Made by a program: the position numbers and the translations under genes
Shown here: one piece after another, positions 21,471 through 34,369 of the stretch
Position numbering within the stretch: position 1 is the stretch's first letter
How the letters are laid out: the number at the start of each line of letters is the position of its first letter
Assembly: GCA_033032175.1 (NCBI GenBank)
Contig: CM065322.1
Coordinates: 10,354,001-10,418,000 of the forward strand
Origin: Saturnia japonica
Taxonomy: Eukaryota > Arthropoda > Insecta > Lepidoptera > Saturniidae
Length of the DNA: 64,000 nt
Reading direction: 5' to 3'
Notes under the pieces: generated by a model
The model's input: the letters and a program-made list of their open reading frames with translations, nothing else
The model's database searches: none
What the model was told of the DNA's origin: nothing

Positions 21471-23613
21471 AATAAAAAACAATGCAAATTACTCTAATAT
21501 AATATTTTTTTGTAATGTTCATTTATTCGATTAATTATAATTATTTTCATTGTAATTTGTGTTATAATTACTGTGTAGAATAAATTCAATTAAAACAAAG
21601 GCAGTGTAATAATATTGCGCGAGCAACATAGCCTAAATTCAATTTATTATTATACATATTATTGATACTGAATCATCAGAGAGTTTGCGTTTTGGCGTGT
21701 TTAGTAGGCGGTAAAATTGAGGGGATGTGACGAAAGTACGACATGGTGAAGTTCGATAAATCAAAGGAATGTGACTTTTTTTACTAGCTTGTTTTTTGTG
21801 GTATAACAATTTTAACTTAATCATGTAAAAATAAAGTTAAAAATAAAATAAACAAAATAAAGTTTATTTATTCAATGTTTAATTGTTTTACACAATAAAA
21901 AAGGTCAGAACGATGAATTAAATTACATTTTTATCATTGATTAATGTTGTTGGCACACCGGATACAATTTTGGAGTTATTTATTTTATGCCAAAGAAGAA
22001 TAACATCTTACATGCAATACACCTAATTTCTTTTTGCACAAAAACAATTTTTTTTTTTCTAAGTTTTCGCTTCGCTTCGATTAAGTCAATTTGAACATTT
22101 GCAGCTTACGCAGAATATAATTAAGAGTAAGTCAAATAATGTATGAAGGCGAGAAACCAACGTATTTTCATGAGAGCCACAAGAAGCAATTTTCAGTGAA
22201 ATTATCATTATTTCCTCTAAAAGGTGCAATAAAGTAAGCGTAATTACGCCAAGAGAAAAAAAAAACCATTTTTAGTGAAAATTGGGTAATCGACGCTCGA
22301 AAGGCGGTTAATTATGTTTAATATTTTCTCTTTCAGTGTTAAGGAAGAAAAATACTAGAACACCGATTTTGTGTGGCGACGAATTAAATAAACGTATACT
22401 TAACAAGACAAATTTAACATAAAGAAAACCAACTTAATGATTTTGAGGAGTTCCCCGGTCTATCTTCGAAGCCAAATGTCCAAACCCATGGAATTAAAAC
22501 GGGACTCATTCCAACGAAAAAAGGATCCCTTAAATTTGTTATAATCGAAGAAGTATTTTATTATTTATCTTAGTTCACCAACATAACATACCATTATAGG
22601 TTGTAAATAATAACTATGTAAAATGTAAAACTAAAATGCTGTTATAGTTAAAGGTGAATACGACGTGTTCATACAACATAATTCAATAATAAATTTAATT
22701 ACATATATACATATAAAATAATGAACATTAAACACAAAGAATTCATATAAATCAAAATAATAAGATAAAATAATGATAAAGGAATAATAATTAAAGAAAT
22801 TAAAACCAATTGAAACTAAAAAAGAGCAACATATTAAATTATATTAAGTTCTTCATAGTTAAATGACTGATATATCAATATTGTTTTTTTAAATTCATTA
22901 TTTTATTAGAAAAATATATAAAGTTTTTTGTAAATTATATAATTTATTAGTTATGCCTTAACATCCATAGTATATACATAATATATAATTATATAGACGA
23001 ATCGAGAATCTTCTACTTGTTTTGAAGTCTGTTAGAAAAATGTGACCTTCAAATAATGAGATTAAAATATTTCCGTTCTGTGTTTTTGCGATATGATACT
23101 GGGTAATTTTCCTTTTTATAATGGTTTTGCAGTTGCTATATCTAATAAATATTAAAAACATACCATTTGCATTAATTTTAAAAATAACGACTTTTTTGCA
23201 TAAGGATGTAGGTACCAAAATAAATTATTATCAGTTACTACTAACGTCAAATAATTTTCATAAATCAAAATTCAATAACGTCTTGAGGGCACATTGTTGG
23301 GGATGCCCCGGCACTGTAGCGCATCAGAGATAATTGCTGAAGCGCGCGTGCGGTTTTTACGCGATAATACGTAAAAAAACAAACTCCCTGATGGGCCGAC
23401 TGTTTAGTAGCTGTAATATAATGGTGTCCTGAGAATATTATCGTATAGACCTGACAGTTAGTTCCTTCATCATTGCATGGAATGAATAAAAGGCATGTGT
23501 AACCTATACAAGCTACTGATATTTTTATGCATTTGCAAATATGTTTGATGTAAGTCTGAACTAAATAAATATATACAATAAAATTAAAGAAAGACGAGAA
23601 TTCAAACATTGTT
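21471..23613. other. Intergenic, mostly featureless
   Basis: AT-rich. At about 22440-22520 the phrase GAGGAGTTCCCCGGTCTATC begins a short block resembling 49340-49430 (GAAGAGTTCCCTAGTGTATC), a dispersed repeat. A GC-richer block at 23280-23490 looks repeat-derived but I cannot name it. No gene is supported. Confidence 0.4.
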
Positions 23614-24060
23614 TACTGGATATAAACCAGCTGATCCCGATACGCGACTAATCTAAATAGAGTCACTGTGATGGGCTTATCACGTCCTAATTGGGTACAT
23701 GGCCTTAAAACCTCGCATAATTACTGGATATAAACTGGCTGATCCCGATACGCGACTAACCTAAATAGAGTCACTGTGATGGGCTTATTATTATTATTAT
23801 ATTCTTTATTGCACAAAAAAAAAGTACAAATGGAGGACTTAATGCTAAAAAGCATTCTCTGCCAGTCTTCCAAGGGAGCAAGGGAAAGGTATATGCAAGG
23901 TGTGCATAATGTTATAATGTTAAGTAAAAAAAAAAAGTTTATAACGATTATTAAGATTATATATTATTAAGAAGTAATTAAAGAATTATCACGGCCTAAT
24001 TGGGTACATGTTCTTAAGACCCCGCGTGATTATTGGATATATCCAATTATACAATCGGAT
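23614..24060 (+). repeat. 108-bp direct repeat split by a nested insertion
   Basis: A unit with TACTGGATATAAAC and GCTGATCCCGATACGCGACT starts at 23614 and again at 23722 (period 108). The second unit is interrupted after GGGCTTAT and resumes at about 23988 with TCACGGCCTAATTGGGTACA. The unit's core (CTGATCCCGA..GCGAC..) also occurs at 40560-40835. Confidence 0.65.
23788..23987 (-). mobile_element. Short LINE/SINE tail inserted in a repeat unit
   Basis: About 200 bases bounded on the left by TTATTATTATTAT (a TAA-type tail on the - strand) and TTCTTTATTGCAC. They separate two halves of a unit that is continuous in its neighbour, so this is a true insertion. TTAT at both ends may be the target duplication. 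Short hairpin TGCTAAAAAGCA inside. Confidence 0.5.
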
Positions 24061-24344
24061 ACAGTTGTCGTGTAAAACTGCAAAACTCCGTACTCCCACT
24101 CATTTCTAAAAGGTTTTTATAAAAGTGAGGCAAGTTTTAAGTTTTTTAGTTGTAGTGAGGGTATTTTTTGCGATTTGCCTGTTCTTATCAGATTATTAAA
24201 GGTGTATTTATTTATTACCTATATTTGGTTGCGGTATCATGCAACACGTGAACGAACCCCAGTAATATCTCAATATCCTGCTTAAATTCAAACAGTGCGA
24301 AGAGTCGAGCTTCATTCAAATTTCTCGTTTCTAATATTAATATC

Positions 24345-25253
24345 TGGGCGACCGAGCTGTGCTCGGTGTCTTATAAACAAAATAAAGTGCGTGCGTACAA
24401 AGTACACAGATCAGAAGTAAAATTTCATTGGCAAACTAATTTTTATATCTCGTTTATATTTATACTAATCTAAAGCTTTAGATTTCCGAGAAAGGAAGAT
24501 AGATATGTTATGAATTAAATGGATTTAATGGTCATTAAAATATTAAGTATATTAAATTATTAAATAACGATTGGCAAATTAAAATGGCACTTGTTATTTA
24601 TAAATATTAAAACTTCCTAAGCTTCAAATAAATTAACAAAAAAAATTGTATATTAACAAAAAGATAACAAATAAATTACTTATTCTGAACAACTGCTTAG
24701 TATAGTACGATTTACAAATTTATCATTAGATATTTATTTATAAATTTAGCTCACTGTTTACATATTGTCTCCATGGCTACGTGCTTCATGCTATGTTCGC
24801 CCTTTCTCACTCTATCTCAATCGGTCTCAATCGTTCTCTCCCTATCTCTCTAAAAACGTTTCATATTTTCGTGTCGCATCTTCGTGATGAGTTGTATCCG
24901 TAAAAATTTTACCCTCATGCGCGTAAAGAGGTTTCACTTAAAAAAAAGACCTTTCTAGGTAAACTTGGAATGTAAAATATTGTCTAATTGCAAAGTTTCA
25001 TCGAAATCGTTGGAGCCGTTTCCAAGAAACCAAATACACGAATTGCTCACCAGCAGCTCCAAACGCGTTTATTACCAAGTAATTACTAAGAGTATTAAGT
25101 GTTAAATGTTAAATTTGATTTTTAATTATCTATTTAAAGTTATATTGATAATTTTTATAGCCAATCTACTATGGAAGTATGTAATACACTAACTATGCAC
25201 AAAATTTCATGAAAATACATGAACTTACAGAACGACACATTTATTAATATAGA
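24345..25253 (-). mobile_element. Helitron-like element, second type
   Basis: The - strand 5' end reads TCTATATTAATAAATGTGTC (ending at 25253). At the other end there is a perfect 6-bp hairpin, CCGAGC-ACA-GCTCGG (about 24350-24367), as expected near a Helitron 3' end. A clean CTRR terminus is not visible, so the left limit is approximate. Confidence 0.4.
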
Positions 25254-26480
25254 GATAAAGAAAAACTTTGAAGGCGACATTGAAAATTAAAGAGTTAGCG
25301 GCATAAAACTAATACTGCTTTTTCATGTTGCCTATATACTAGTCGCTATATACCTTTAAAAATATTATATACATCACAGTTACCTAAATTGAGCCATTTA
25401 CAATCATTCCTTAGTATATATTGATCCTTATTGCCAACAAAATTAGCTGGTGTAATAATAATACACTATGTCATATTTTTGAAAAATTACTAGCCTTGAT
25501 TTCCCACTCATAGAAGTAATCTATAAATTTAATAAAATTAAAATGTCTGTTTGTAATTTCAAAATAACAACTTTTTACTAAATGCATATGAAATATACAA
25601 ATACACAATATCTATTTTAAAAAAATTTGTCTGTCTGCTTGTTACGGGTAATTTTTTTAACCGATTTTGACAGGACTTTCACTGTTATATAGCTTATGTT
25701 ATAAGGAGTAACTTAGGCTACTTTTATTTTTGAAAATAAATTAGGGTACCGTAAATAAAAAAAAGGCCATGGTGAATCAATTCGAGCACTTAAATGGCTT
25801 ACGCTGAGTAAACCGAGATATATCAAATTAATATACTACATAATTGAATATATTAAAAAAAATTACCTTTAAAATAACCGGGAGCGGGGTAGTACGATTC
25901 GCGCGTGTGCTCGAATGACGGCATTTTGTAGTCCACGCGAACTCAGCCGCGGGCACATCTAATAGATTTATATCAAAATAAAGTAAGCAATTTTGAATTT
26001 CACATAAATGGAGCTCATGAGTCTTTATGGCTTACGTAACTTTTCTGTTTTTCATAGTTTCTTACATAGATCTCTGTGGTTTCAGATTTAACCATAAATC
26101 CCATCTCTAAATATACCCAGGCATTAACATTCTTCATACATACATCCACACTTAAGAAGACCATACGTACCTATACGAGAATATACCTAATGTACAATGT
26201 AACATAGGTGTATGAGTTATACAGAGACAGTATTGTGCCGTGTTAAAAACACGTTTAAAAAAAATAATGTTGAACTTGAAGGTCCCCTTTAATTAGATAA
26301 AATAATTATTTCGAGTAAATACGACGAATAAATTGTATATTAATTACAATTAATTTACATTCATAAGTAGTATAATATACTGAGAAACTTGTTTCATATT
26401 TAGTCCAGAGTACGTGTTTCGAATTCATTTTCTTCAATTTAAACTACATATAACTAGCTAGCATATAGCATATAGCTAGC
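25254..26480. other. Intergenic, nothing recognised
   Basis: AT-rich. At 25625-25720 there is a TTTGTCTGTCTGCTTG plus AACCGATTTTGAC phrase, another scrap of the Helitron-type family. Confidence 0.4.
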
Positions 26481-26483
26481 TGT

Positions 26484-26570
26484 GCCTGCGACTTCGTCCG
26501 CGTGGAATTTCGTATGAGCTGACAGCGGCGAAGGGGAACATGCGCATGGGGCGCGCGCGGAACTCGATAC
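26484..26570 (-). mobile_element. Helitron-like 3' terminal fragment
   Basis: GCTAGCTGTGCCTGCGACTT then CGTCCGCGTGGAATTTCGT; on the - strand it ends in CTAG. The body beyond is short and GC-rich (GGGGCGCGCGCGG). Confidence 0.45.
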
Positions 26571-26807
26571 TACCCTCATTATAATGAACTTCTTTATGTT
26601 TTAATTAATAATTGTTTTGTGTTACGTACTTGTTTATCTATATGTGCTTGCGTTTGTTGTTGCTTGAATCTTAAAATGGATATAATAATAATAATAAATA
26701 ACAAGAACAAAATATTGAAAAATATATTTACGCATTTCTCAAAATTGTCAAGAGTCAAGTTTATTCAAAGTTTAGTCAAGGTTTATTCTCGCTTCGTGGC
26801 TCTATTG

Positions 26808-26870
26808 TAGTAAGCTATGTAAGCCGAAAGACCGTGAGTTCGGTCCCAGTAGGGTACATAGCTAACGTTT
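26808..26870 (+). mobile_element. tRNA-like SINE head
   Basis: GTAAGCTATGTAAGCCG, then ACCGTGAGTTCGGTCCCAGT, a B-box-like core; no intact cloverleaf. Confidence 0.35.
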
Positions 26871-27087
26871 GTGTGATGATAATAATTTTATTGTCAATTG
26901 TTGTATAAATATAATATATAAATGTATAATATATCAACTGTTTAGTTACTATAATAACAGATTTGCTTAGTTTAGAACTAAATGACCGTGTATGATATTA
27001 TGTCCCCATCATAGACAATTTACCAATGTGTCTGGCCCTCATATAAATTTATTTCTGAACTAAGAAGAAATATCGTAGTATATTAAA

Positions 27088-27730
27088 CTAGCGGTGTACA
27101 AACGGCTGCGCACGCGTTTGTTACTACGCAGTAGTTATTTACATACCCTGTAATTTTATTTTAACTAATATTGTTGACAATTCATAAATGCCGTATCAAT
27201 TGAGGAGTGGAATGCATTTCCCGTGTCGTTTTTCATCAAAAATCGGATGAAAATAATTATTCTAATACACAATTTCTAATGCATTATTAACGATTCTTAT
27301 AGCCTCTCAATTATAGTATGATGTATGCTTCCCGTCTGAAAATTTTGATCAGAATCGGTTGAGAAAGGATGAAAATAAAAAATTTTGAACTTCTTTTACT
27401 AGAAGTTATATTGATAAAACTTATAGCCCATACAATAAGTACATACTTAGACTTCCCATGTACAATATTTCGTCAAAATCGGCCCAGAAATAACGAAAAT
27501 AGATTTTTAGATTTTTTTTTTTTTTCGTTTTATAAAAGTAATATTGAAATTTCTTATATACTATCATTTGACCGATGACATAACCTTTCTGTGTACAATA
27601 TTTCTTAAGAATCGGTCAAGCCGTTTTGAGTTACATCCGGACATACAAACAGACAGACAACATTTTTTTTTATAGCATATTCGTGATCAGTAGATGTCGT
27701 TCATTGTTTTATTGATCTATTGGTGTGTGG
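27088..27730 (-). mobile_element. Helitron-like element
   Basis: 3' terminus CTAG at 27088-27091 with GCGCACGCGTTTGTTACTAC just inside. The body has repeated units including CTTATAGCCTCTCAATTATA and GATCAGAATCGGTTGAG, then ACATACAAACAGACAGACAA near the far end. The 5' TC end is eroded. Confidence 0.55.
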
Positions 27731-29753
27731 TATATAGTGTTCCTAAGGAAAAATTTTGGAAAAAAATTAAAAAGTTTTTCTATACCCTTTCACACGAGTT
27801 ACATAAACGCGTTATATAAACAATTTGTCTGTTAACTGTCATCGTGCAAACTGTCCACTGTGTTTGTACACTGTTTACGTAACATGACAGCATTGACATG
27901 AAGTGACATGAGGCCTGGCAATGCATAGAATAGGGTTAATTACATGGTTGTGAAACTGGAATCTATATGTTATTATCTTTTTTACAACATAATATAATTA
28001 TTGGTTTCCGCGGGTTCTTCACCTAGATACCGCGCTACCTATAAACAAATTTCAAAGCAGTCATGAGGACTGCCGACAGAAGTGAAAAATTAAAACTATA
28101 AACATTTTTCCTAAACTTCAAATGATAGAATTAATATTAATATAAATAAATAAGAAATACTAACTTTTAAAAATATAATTGTCTAACATAGGAAAACATT
28201 TTTTTGATAATCGTTAACACATCACGTGACCATGTCGATGACGACTTACATGAATTTACTCCCTATCCAAACATTTCTATAGAAGTTTTCACTTCAACAA
28301 TAGCTCCTAGAATGTCGTACTCTGTACTTCTCTGAACAATGTCGTAGTCTGTAGTGACTATTTGAAATGAAGCATATCAACGTGACAGTACTGTCGGTAT
28401 GACACTGACTCAAATACGCCGTTACGGCGTAGTTTAGACTGCCGCATTTTTATAGTACGCCGACGGTATCCAAGATTTATATTTTTTTAATTTTATAATA
28501 TTATATTAAACTTCATGTACGTACAAATAGTGCGTGTCAGCTTCGACTATGAATAGAATTTACTCTTTAAGAAAGATTGTTACATATAACATTTATTATA
28601 CATTACTATTATTATTATTATATAACAAAGTTGAATGTATGCATATTATATACGCATTCAATACCTTTCTGGGCTATGCGAAAATTCATTCATAAGAGAT
28701 AAACTCCAAAAAGCATTACATAAAAAGGAAATACAAATCTTTGAATTAAGTTTTTTTTTTTATAGTAATCAAACAGTTATTCTACACTCTTGGATATAAC
28801 TTAACTTTCCGTTTATAGTTTCTTCTTATATTTTAAATGTAACTTTTAAATGTTTATCAATGATATTATTTATTTTCAAATAATTATGACATGTAAGAGT
28901 ATAATTAAAAATAATAATTAGCAACTAACTAGTTAAAAAAACCCATCGCATCTTCTATTCGCTACGGTCAGTGTGGACTCAAACCTTCAACTAAACACCT
29001 TCTAAATATGTATAAATAAACAACTATATAAAGATCTCCTGTAAACTTCAGAATTTTGAACATTTAAAAGAATTTTAGGTGACGTGTAATAGGCATAAAA
29101 AAAACGTGTAAGTCAAAATAAATATAAGACCATTTTGTTGCAATTTTTAACATTGATAATGTTTTTTTTTAAATATACGCGCCGCAATTGCTCGTTAATT
29201 ATTCAAAAATGGCCCAGCATTGTCCAAACTCATAATAAATTCACATTCTTCATATTAAGGATCATTTGGAATAAAAGTCTGCTAGTCGAATTCCAAGGTA
29301 ATTTTCCTACTCTAAATTCCGCTCCAAACCAGCTTTGTTTTATAAATGAATTCCGTTTAATCTTACATAATGTCTACATAAAAAATCTTTATTTTTATTT
29401 TTAAATAAAATACCTTAACTAAAAGAAATTTTATTTTTATATAAAATACCTTAACTAGTTATCTGTTTTGATCAATACCAATATACTTTATTGGTAAGAC
29501 AATATAACAAATTTGTTTTTCAAACTTTTAGAAAATATCTAAGTAATGTAAGGTACGTTGAATTGTTTATTACATATTTCCAAGTTACAATTTTATTAGC
29601 AATGTAATCATAATATAAGCTTCGTGATATTAATCATGGAAATAACCAAAAATTGTAAAGTTAATAATGTTTTAAAAACAGCTAAAGGGCGAATTAAATT
29701 ATTTGTTATGCAAATAATTTTTGATTCATTATTATAATATAATAATCAAATAA
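27731..29753. other. Intergenic, nothing recognised
   Basis: AT-rich. A short duplication of AATAAAATACCTTAACTA occurs at about 29404-29457. The open frame at 29135-29404 shows no family motif. Confidence 0.4.
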
Positions 29754-31037
29754 TAGGTCTTTACCTATGAAATTGCCGTTCTGCAGTACTGGCCATTTCA
29801 AATCAAAATAATTTTTGTTTGGCTAAGAATTCTAATTTCAAATTAATTTTATTTTAAAAACATGGAATTCTTTTTCCAAAAGTAGTCATTTGTTTATTGA
29901 TTAGTGTTACATTTTCATCGCATTTCAATCTTTTTTGTCATCATGGATACGTTAAAAATTCGAGTAATTATGGAATATGAGTACCATCGTGGCAGCAACG
30001 CGGCACAAGCGGCACGCAACATCAACGACGTTTACGGAGCTAACACTACAAACCAACGCACCACCTGTTATTGGTTTGCTCGCTTCCGTTCTGGGAATTT
30101 CGACCTGAAAAATGAACCTCGCGGTCGTCCGAAGACTTTGATCGACAATGACGAATTAAAGGCGATTGTGGAAGCTGATGATACACAATCTACGGCTGAA
30201 TTAGCAGCAGCTTTCGACGTTTGCGTCAAAACAATATGGGTCTATTTACGTCAAATTGGCAAGGTAAAAAGCTTGACAAATGGGTGCCCCACGAACTCAA
30301 TGATCGCCAGTGCGAAGTAGGCGTCGAGACGTGCCTTGCACTGCTCAACAGACACACAAATGAAGGAATTTTGAACCGCATTGTTACCTGCGAAGAAAAA
30401 TATATTCTGTTTGATAACCGCAAGCACTCAGCAAGTTGTTTGGATCCTGGTTCAGCACCTAAACAATGCCCTAAACGAAAACTTACCCCCAGAAAAGTGA
30501 TGGTCACTGTTTGGTGGTCTAGCGCCGGTGTGATTCATCACAGCTTCTTACCAAACAGGGTGAGCATTACTGCAGATGTGTACTGTGAAGAATTGAACAC
30601 AATGATGGAGAAGCTGGCACATCTCCAATCAGCATTGGTCAATCGCTCGTCTCCGCTGCTCCTGCACGACAACGCGCGACCTCATACTGCACAACAGACG
30701 GTCTCCAAGTTGCAAGAACTGGGGTTGGAAGTTCTCCATCATCCGCCTTACTTACCAGACCTTGCGCCTACAGACTACTACTTTTTCCAGAATTTGGATA
30801 ACTCCTTGGCGGGAAAAAAATTCCATACCCGAGATGCAGTACAAAATGTCTTTGAAGAATGTGTTGCTTCCCGTCCAGCTGATTTCTTTAAGAAGGGCAT
30901 CAATAAACTGCCACTGCGCTGGCAAAGTTGCATTGATTGCATGGGTGATTACTTCGATTAATACAAATTAAAAATACATGAAAAAAATTCGTTTAAATTT
31001 TTTCATACAAAACTGCAATTTCATAGGTATATACCTA
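29754..31037 (+). mobile_element. Full-length mariner element with TIRs
   Basis: 1.28 kb, the usual mariner size. The left end TAGGTCTTTACCTATGAAAT (continuing TGCCGTTCTG) is matched by the right end read on the other strand, TAGGTATATACCTATGAAAT (continuing TGCAGTTTTG): about 26 of 30 positions agree. The TA at each outer edge fits the TA target duplication. One transposase gene lies inside, frameshifted, so the copy is not autonomous. Confidence 0.85.
29943..30961 (+). pseudogene. Mariner transposase with a single frameshift
   Basis: About 340 codons, close to the usual 345. The N-terminal paired HTH region (29943 onward) reads MDTLKIRVIMEYEYHRGSNA and includes the GRPK motif. After a one-base loss in an A run at about 30264-30268 the frame continues WVPHELNDRQ. 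The catalytic domain has HDNARPHTA and YLPDLAPTDYYFF, with exactly 34 residues between the two Asp (DD34D). The first catalytic position, normally Asp in TGDEKW, reads CEEKY, that is Glu. The frameshift and this change both argue for an inactive copy, although decay is light. Confidence 0.88.
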
Positions 31038-31109
31038 ATATTATATTAATGTAACACGTTTTTTTATTTTTTTGACAAAATCAATCATTATCATAATTTT
31101 TTTTATCAA

Positions 31110-31330
31110 AAGACGTCCACTGCTAGACCTAGGCCTGCCCCAAAGATCGCAACAGCGACCGGTTCTATGATGCTCGCTTCAGCGGTCTCCCGCAATCTTC
31201 ACCAGGTTATAAGTCTATCTTGTGGCGGGTCTACCTACGCTGCGTGTTCCAATACGAGGCCACCACTCAAAATCTTTTCGGCCCCACCAGCCATCCGTTC
31301 GAGAAAGAAGTCAATCATCAACTCTAGCTC
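31110..31330. repeat. Retroelement-derived dispersed repeat, copy 1
   Basis: ACGTCCACTGCTAGACCTAG then GCCTGCCCC, and further TCTTGTGGCGGGTCTACCTA; similar wording at 46275-46440 (GGGCATAGGGCTCCC, GGACGTCCCAC). I know this phrase as a common moth LINE tail. Confidence 0.45.
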
Positions 31331-33204
31331 GATTGTGCAACATATTTTGAGAAGCTACGGAACAACTTCTCGTCCTAGATATCAGATCAAATTGCTTAAA
31401 AACGTTAAAAATGCAGTTCATAAAACGATACATCTTTTTATAGGTGAAGTGTTTTAATTATATTAAAGTTTGAGAACCAAAACCACTTAGAATGTAAGTT
31501 AATGAAATACAAGGATACTTACACGCAGCATACAACTTAGAATTGTGTCACGAACTTAACAGTTTGGGCCGGTTTTGTGTAAGGAATAATAAGAAACGGT
31601 ATTAAATCATACTTGAACATAACTGTAATTTTGAGAGATGGGCCAATTTATAATGTCTACTTGGATTCCTTATTTAAATAATTGATCTCTCTAGTAAATA
31701 ATTAAGTTAATATAGTTACAGAAGTACACAGTGAAAAGAATCAGTAGGTACAAATCTATAAACGGATATTATTAAGGTATTTCTTTGATCCTGTAAAAAC
31801 ATGAATATCTCTAAGTAAATCTTTATATTCCATACGCGAATAAAGGCCGGGTAAATACTTAATAATATTAGCATTGTAGGCACTGGATGAGATGGCTTTG
31901 TGACCAAGACAGGCACACGTAAAAACGAAATAATGCCCACGGATACCATTGTGCGAGAGTTTATAAAAAACCTCTCAGATATATTCGATAAGAGTTGCCT
32001 TACAGTGTTGTAATTAGGGAACTTAGCAATAACTGTGTTTAAATAGAACCATTACATAGGTTTAACTGTTTTTTATATTTCATATATAATAATTGAAGAT
32101 CTTAAACCCAATGATCAAAAGACTTATGATGAGCATATTTTAAAACGTTCTTATTACGGATTTTTCTGAAAAAGTTTGCTTTTCGAATGATTTACAATCA
32201 TTGAAGTTTGAGCTTATTTTTGGCCATTATTTTATAATAATAGGAGTTCATAAGAAAAATCGCAGTCAAATAACACCGTGTTGTGTTCCTGTGGTGAGTA
32301 CGAATTCCAGAACTCTTTGGTCGGCAACGCTCTAGTGATACCTATAGCATTACAAGCGTACATAGCCTATGGTAGCCGTATTCTAACAGACGAGCCGTAT
32401 GCTGGTTTTCCACCTTAGTTGTTTTTTAAAAAAACGAATAAAGCGGCCAATTTATTTTGAACAACATACGGCCTTGACTGATTAAGATATTAAAACGCAG
32501 ATCCTAAAATAGGTATTATATCTGCAATATTTGAGATTTAACTCGCATAAGTTTTCAAGTCAGAGACTTTGGGTTTTTTTGTAATAACTAAATTAGCATT
32601 TCTGAAAACCAACTATTATGTGAGTTGAAATATTATCATAAATTGTTAAAAAAATTATTATACTTGGGTGTGGCCTCTCGTAGAAGCTAATATACTTATT
32701 TTGAATATTGACGAAAACTCAAGAGTTTAAAATTAATGTTTTCGTTAAAAATAGATTAGTTTTTGGTTGTAATATAAAATTATTAACTAACATATAGGAG
32801 GTACCATCTATTAACAATATGTTTAAGTATCATGAGATTGTAGCCATAACGAAAAGACAAAAAATGAAAGAATATTTAAAAAAAGATTCTTTGTGGATCC
32901 TTGGTGGCCAGAATGCTAACCTGCCCACAAGATTCCTTACACAATAGGGTAGAGCCACGACCTTTACCGATTTAAGTACAAAAGATATTCCGTGTTATAT
33001 CAGTATTTTTGGATCGAGTGTTCGACTTGAAAGATACGATACCTAGCACTCATAGGGGGTTGGCTGAAGAATTTCATTTATATAACACACAAGCGACCCG
33101 CTCCAGCTTCGCACGGGTACAATTTAAAAAGTGGTGTATTTTACGTTTAAGAAAGTCTGATTTAGAGTTTGTCGCTTTAATATTGATAGTTCATAACTGC
33201 CTTA
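31331..33204. other. Intergenic with small repeat scraps
   Basis: 32290-32420 (CTATGGTAGCCGTATTCTAA, GACGAGCCGTATGCTGG) looks like a LINE-tail repeat. 32795-32835 (AGGAGGTACCATCTATTA) recurs at 37168-37205. 33088-33120 (GCGACCCGCTCCAGCTTCGC) is a Helitron-type end like 48592. The rest is unassigned. Confidence 0.4.
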
Positions 33205-33440
33205 TCAGCCTAGTGGTCTTAAACGTGACTGCTATGCTCGAGGTCCTAGGTTCAATTCCCAGGTCACACAAAGTGTTACTGGGGTTTTCTATGAAATTCG
33301 CAGTAGCAGCTCGGAGTTTAGCTGTGTGCCCGATTAATGAGGATAGGCTCACCCCCTATTTACATGAGACCTAAAACATATCCGGCGCACTGTGGGTGTA
33401 CACCTCTGCCTAGTACTTCGGGGATACAGGAGTGATGGTA
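33205..33440 (+). mobile_element. tRNA-derived SINE, copy A2
   Basis: A box in TCAGCCTAGTGGTCTTAA, B box in TCCTAGGTTCAATTCCCAGG, with the same body as the copy at 1466 (AGTAGCAGCTCGGAGTTTAG). The fuller of the two copies; ends near GATACAGGAGTGATGGTATG. Confidence 0.6.
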
Positions 33441-33787
33441 TGTTATGTAACTTCATACTTACGAATAGTGTGCTTAGTTCGCTACGCGCAATTTATTTAA
33501 GGTGGGGAGTGCCGGCCAACCGATCGCGACTGGTTTTGCTGAGAAGGATTTGTGACCGCGCGTAATTTTGAATTCGTGATTCGGTTTTAATTTAAATGAA
33601 AAACTTTAAAGGACAATTTTAATCTACTTTAAATACCTAAGTTAACTAAAAAACTTATCTGTATAAAGATTAATACTGAATTGGAGAAAATAGCTTCGCA
33701 AATAACGTACCTAATAAATCTTAGGAGATGGCGTATACCATCGCGGAATTTTATCTCGGCTTTTTGAAGAACTACAATTCTTTAAAA

Positions 33788-34369
33788 CAGTGGTTCCCAA
33801 AGTTGACTCGACCGCGACCTATCTAACAAATACTTCTAAATGTGGGACTTACCCCTTGGCTCTCCATGAAGAAAAAAGGGACATAACTAACCGAATGCAG
33901 TACTCTTTAAATATGAAAAAAAAAACACTCAGAATCTAATGAATGTTAATACTTTAATTAAATTCAAGTAGTGCTATTTCAGTTACAAGGATGTATGTAT
34001 TTGTTTCCTATTATTTGTCAATACAGCTTTGGCATCGACTTCAATTTTAGTCATTTTTAATCGCAATGAGTATGATACGTCCAATTTTAAAGCTGAAAAT
34101 CATAAGTCAAATAGGTATGAGATACTGAAGGGAGGAGATTCATAGCTTCATCAAACCGATAAATATAGGTACAAGTAAGTATAGGAGAGCAATTGAGAAC
34201 CAGAATTTCGTTAACTGCTTGGAATTGAAAGTAGTTTGTTTGTTTGAATTCTTCATCTGCTTTTTTGATATTTTAGTCGGTCGATTGATGTGTCGTCCTA
34301 TTTTTCAGGGCTTATCCAATGTTCACTGAACCCACCATTGGGTCGCGACCCATAATTTAGGAAAAGCTG
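33788..34369. mobile_element. hAT-type non-autonomous element with 8-bp target duplication
   Basis: The left end is CAGTGGTTCCCAAAG then CGACCGCGACC. The right end read inward on the other strand is CAGCTTTTCCTAAAT then GGTCGCGACC, an imperfect TIR of about 32 bases. The eight bases outside are CTTTAAAA on the left and CTTTAGAA on the right, 7 of 8 identical. 582 bp, no transposase frame. Confidence 0.6.

Noticed and set aside
23265..23609. A 114-codon - strand frame
   Set aside because: Covers a GC-richer repeat-like block and AT-rich flank; the hydrophobic stretch reflects AT bias, with no family resemblance.
33009..33374. A 121-codon open frame
   Set aside because: It runs through a Helitron-type end and a tRNA-derived SINE, with no protein motif.
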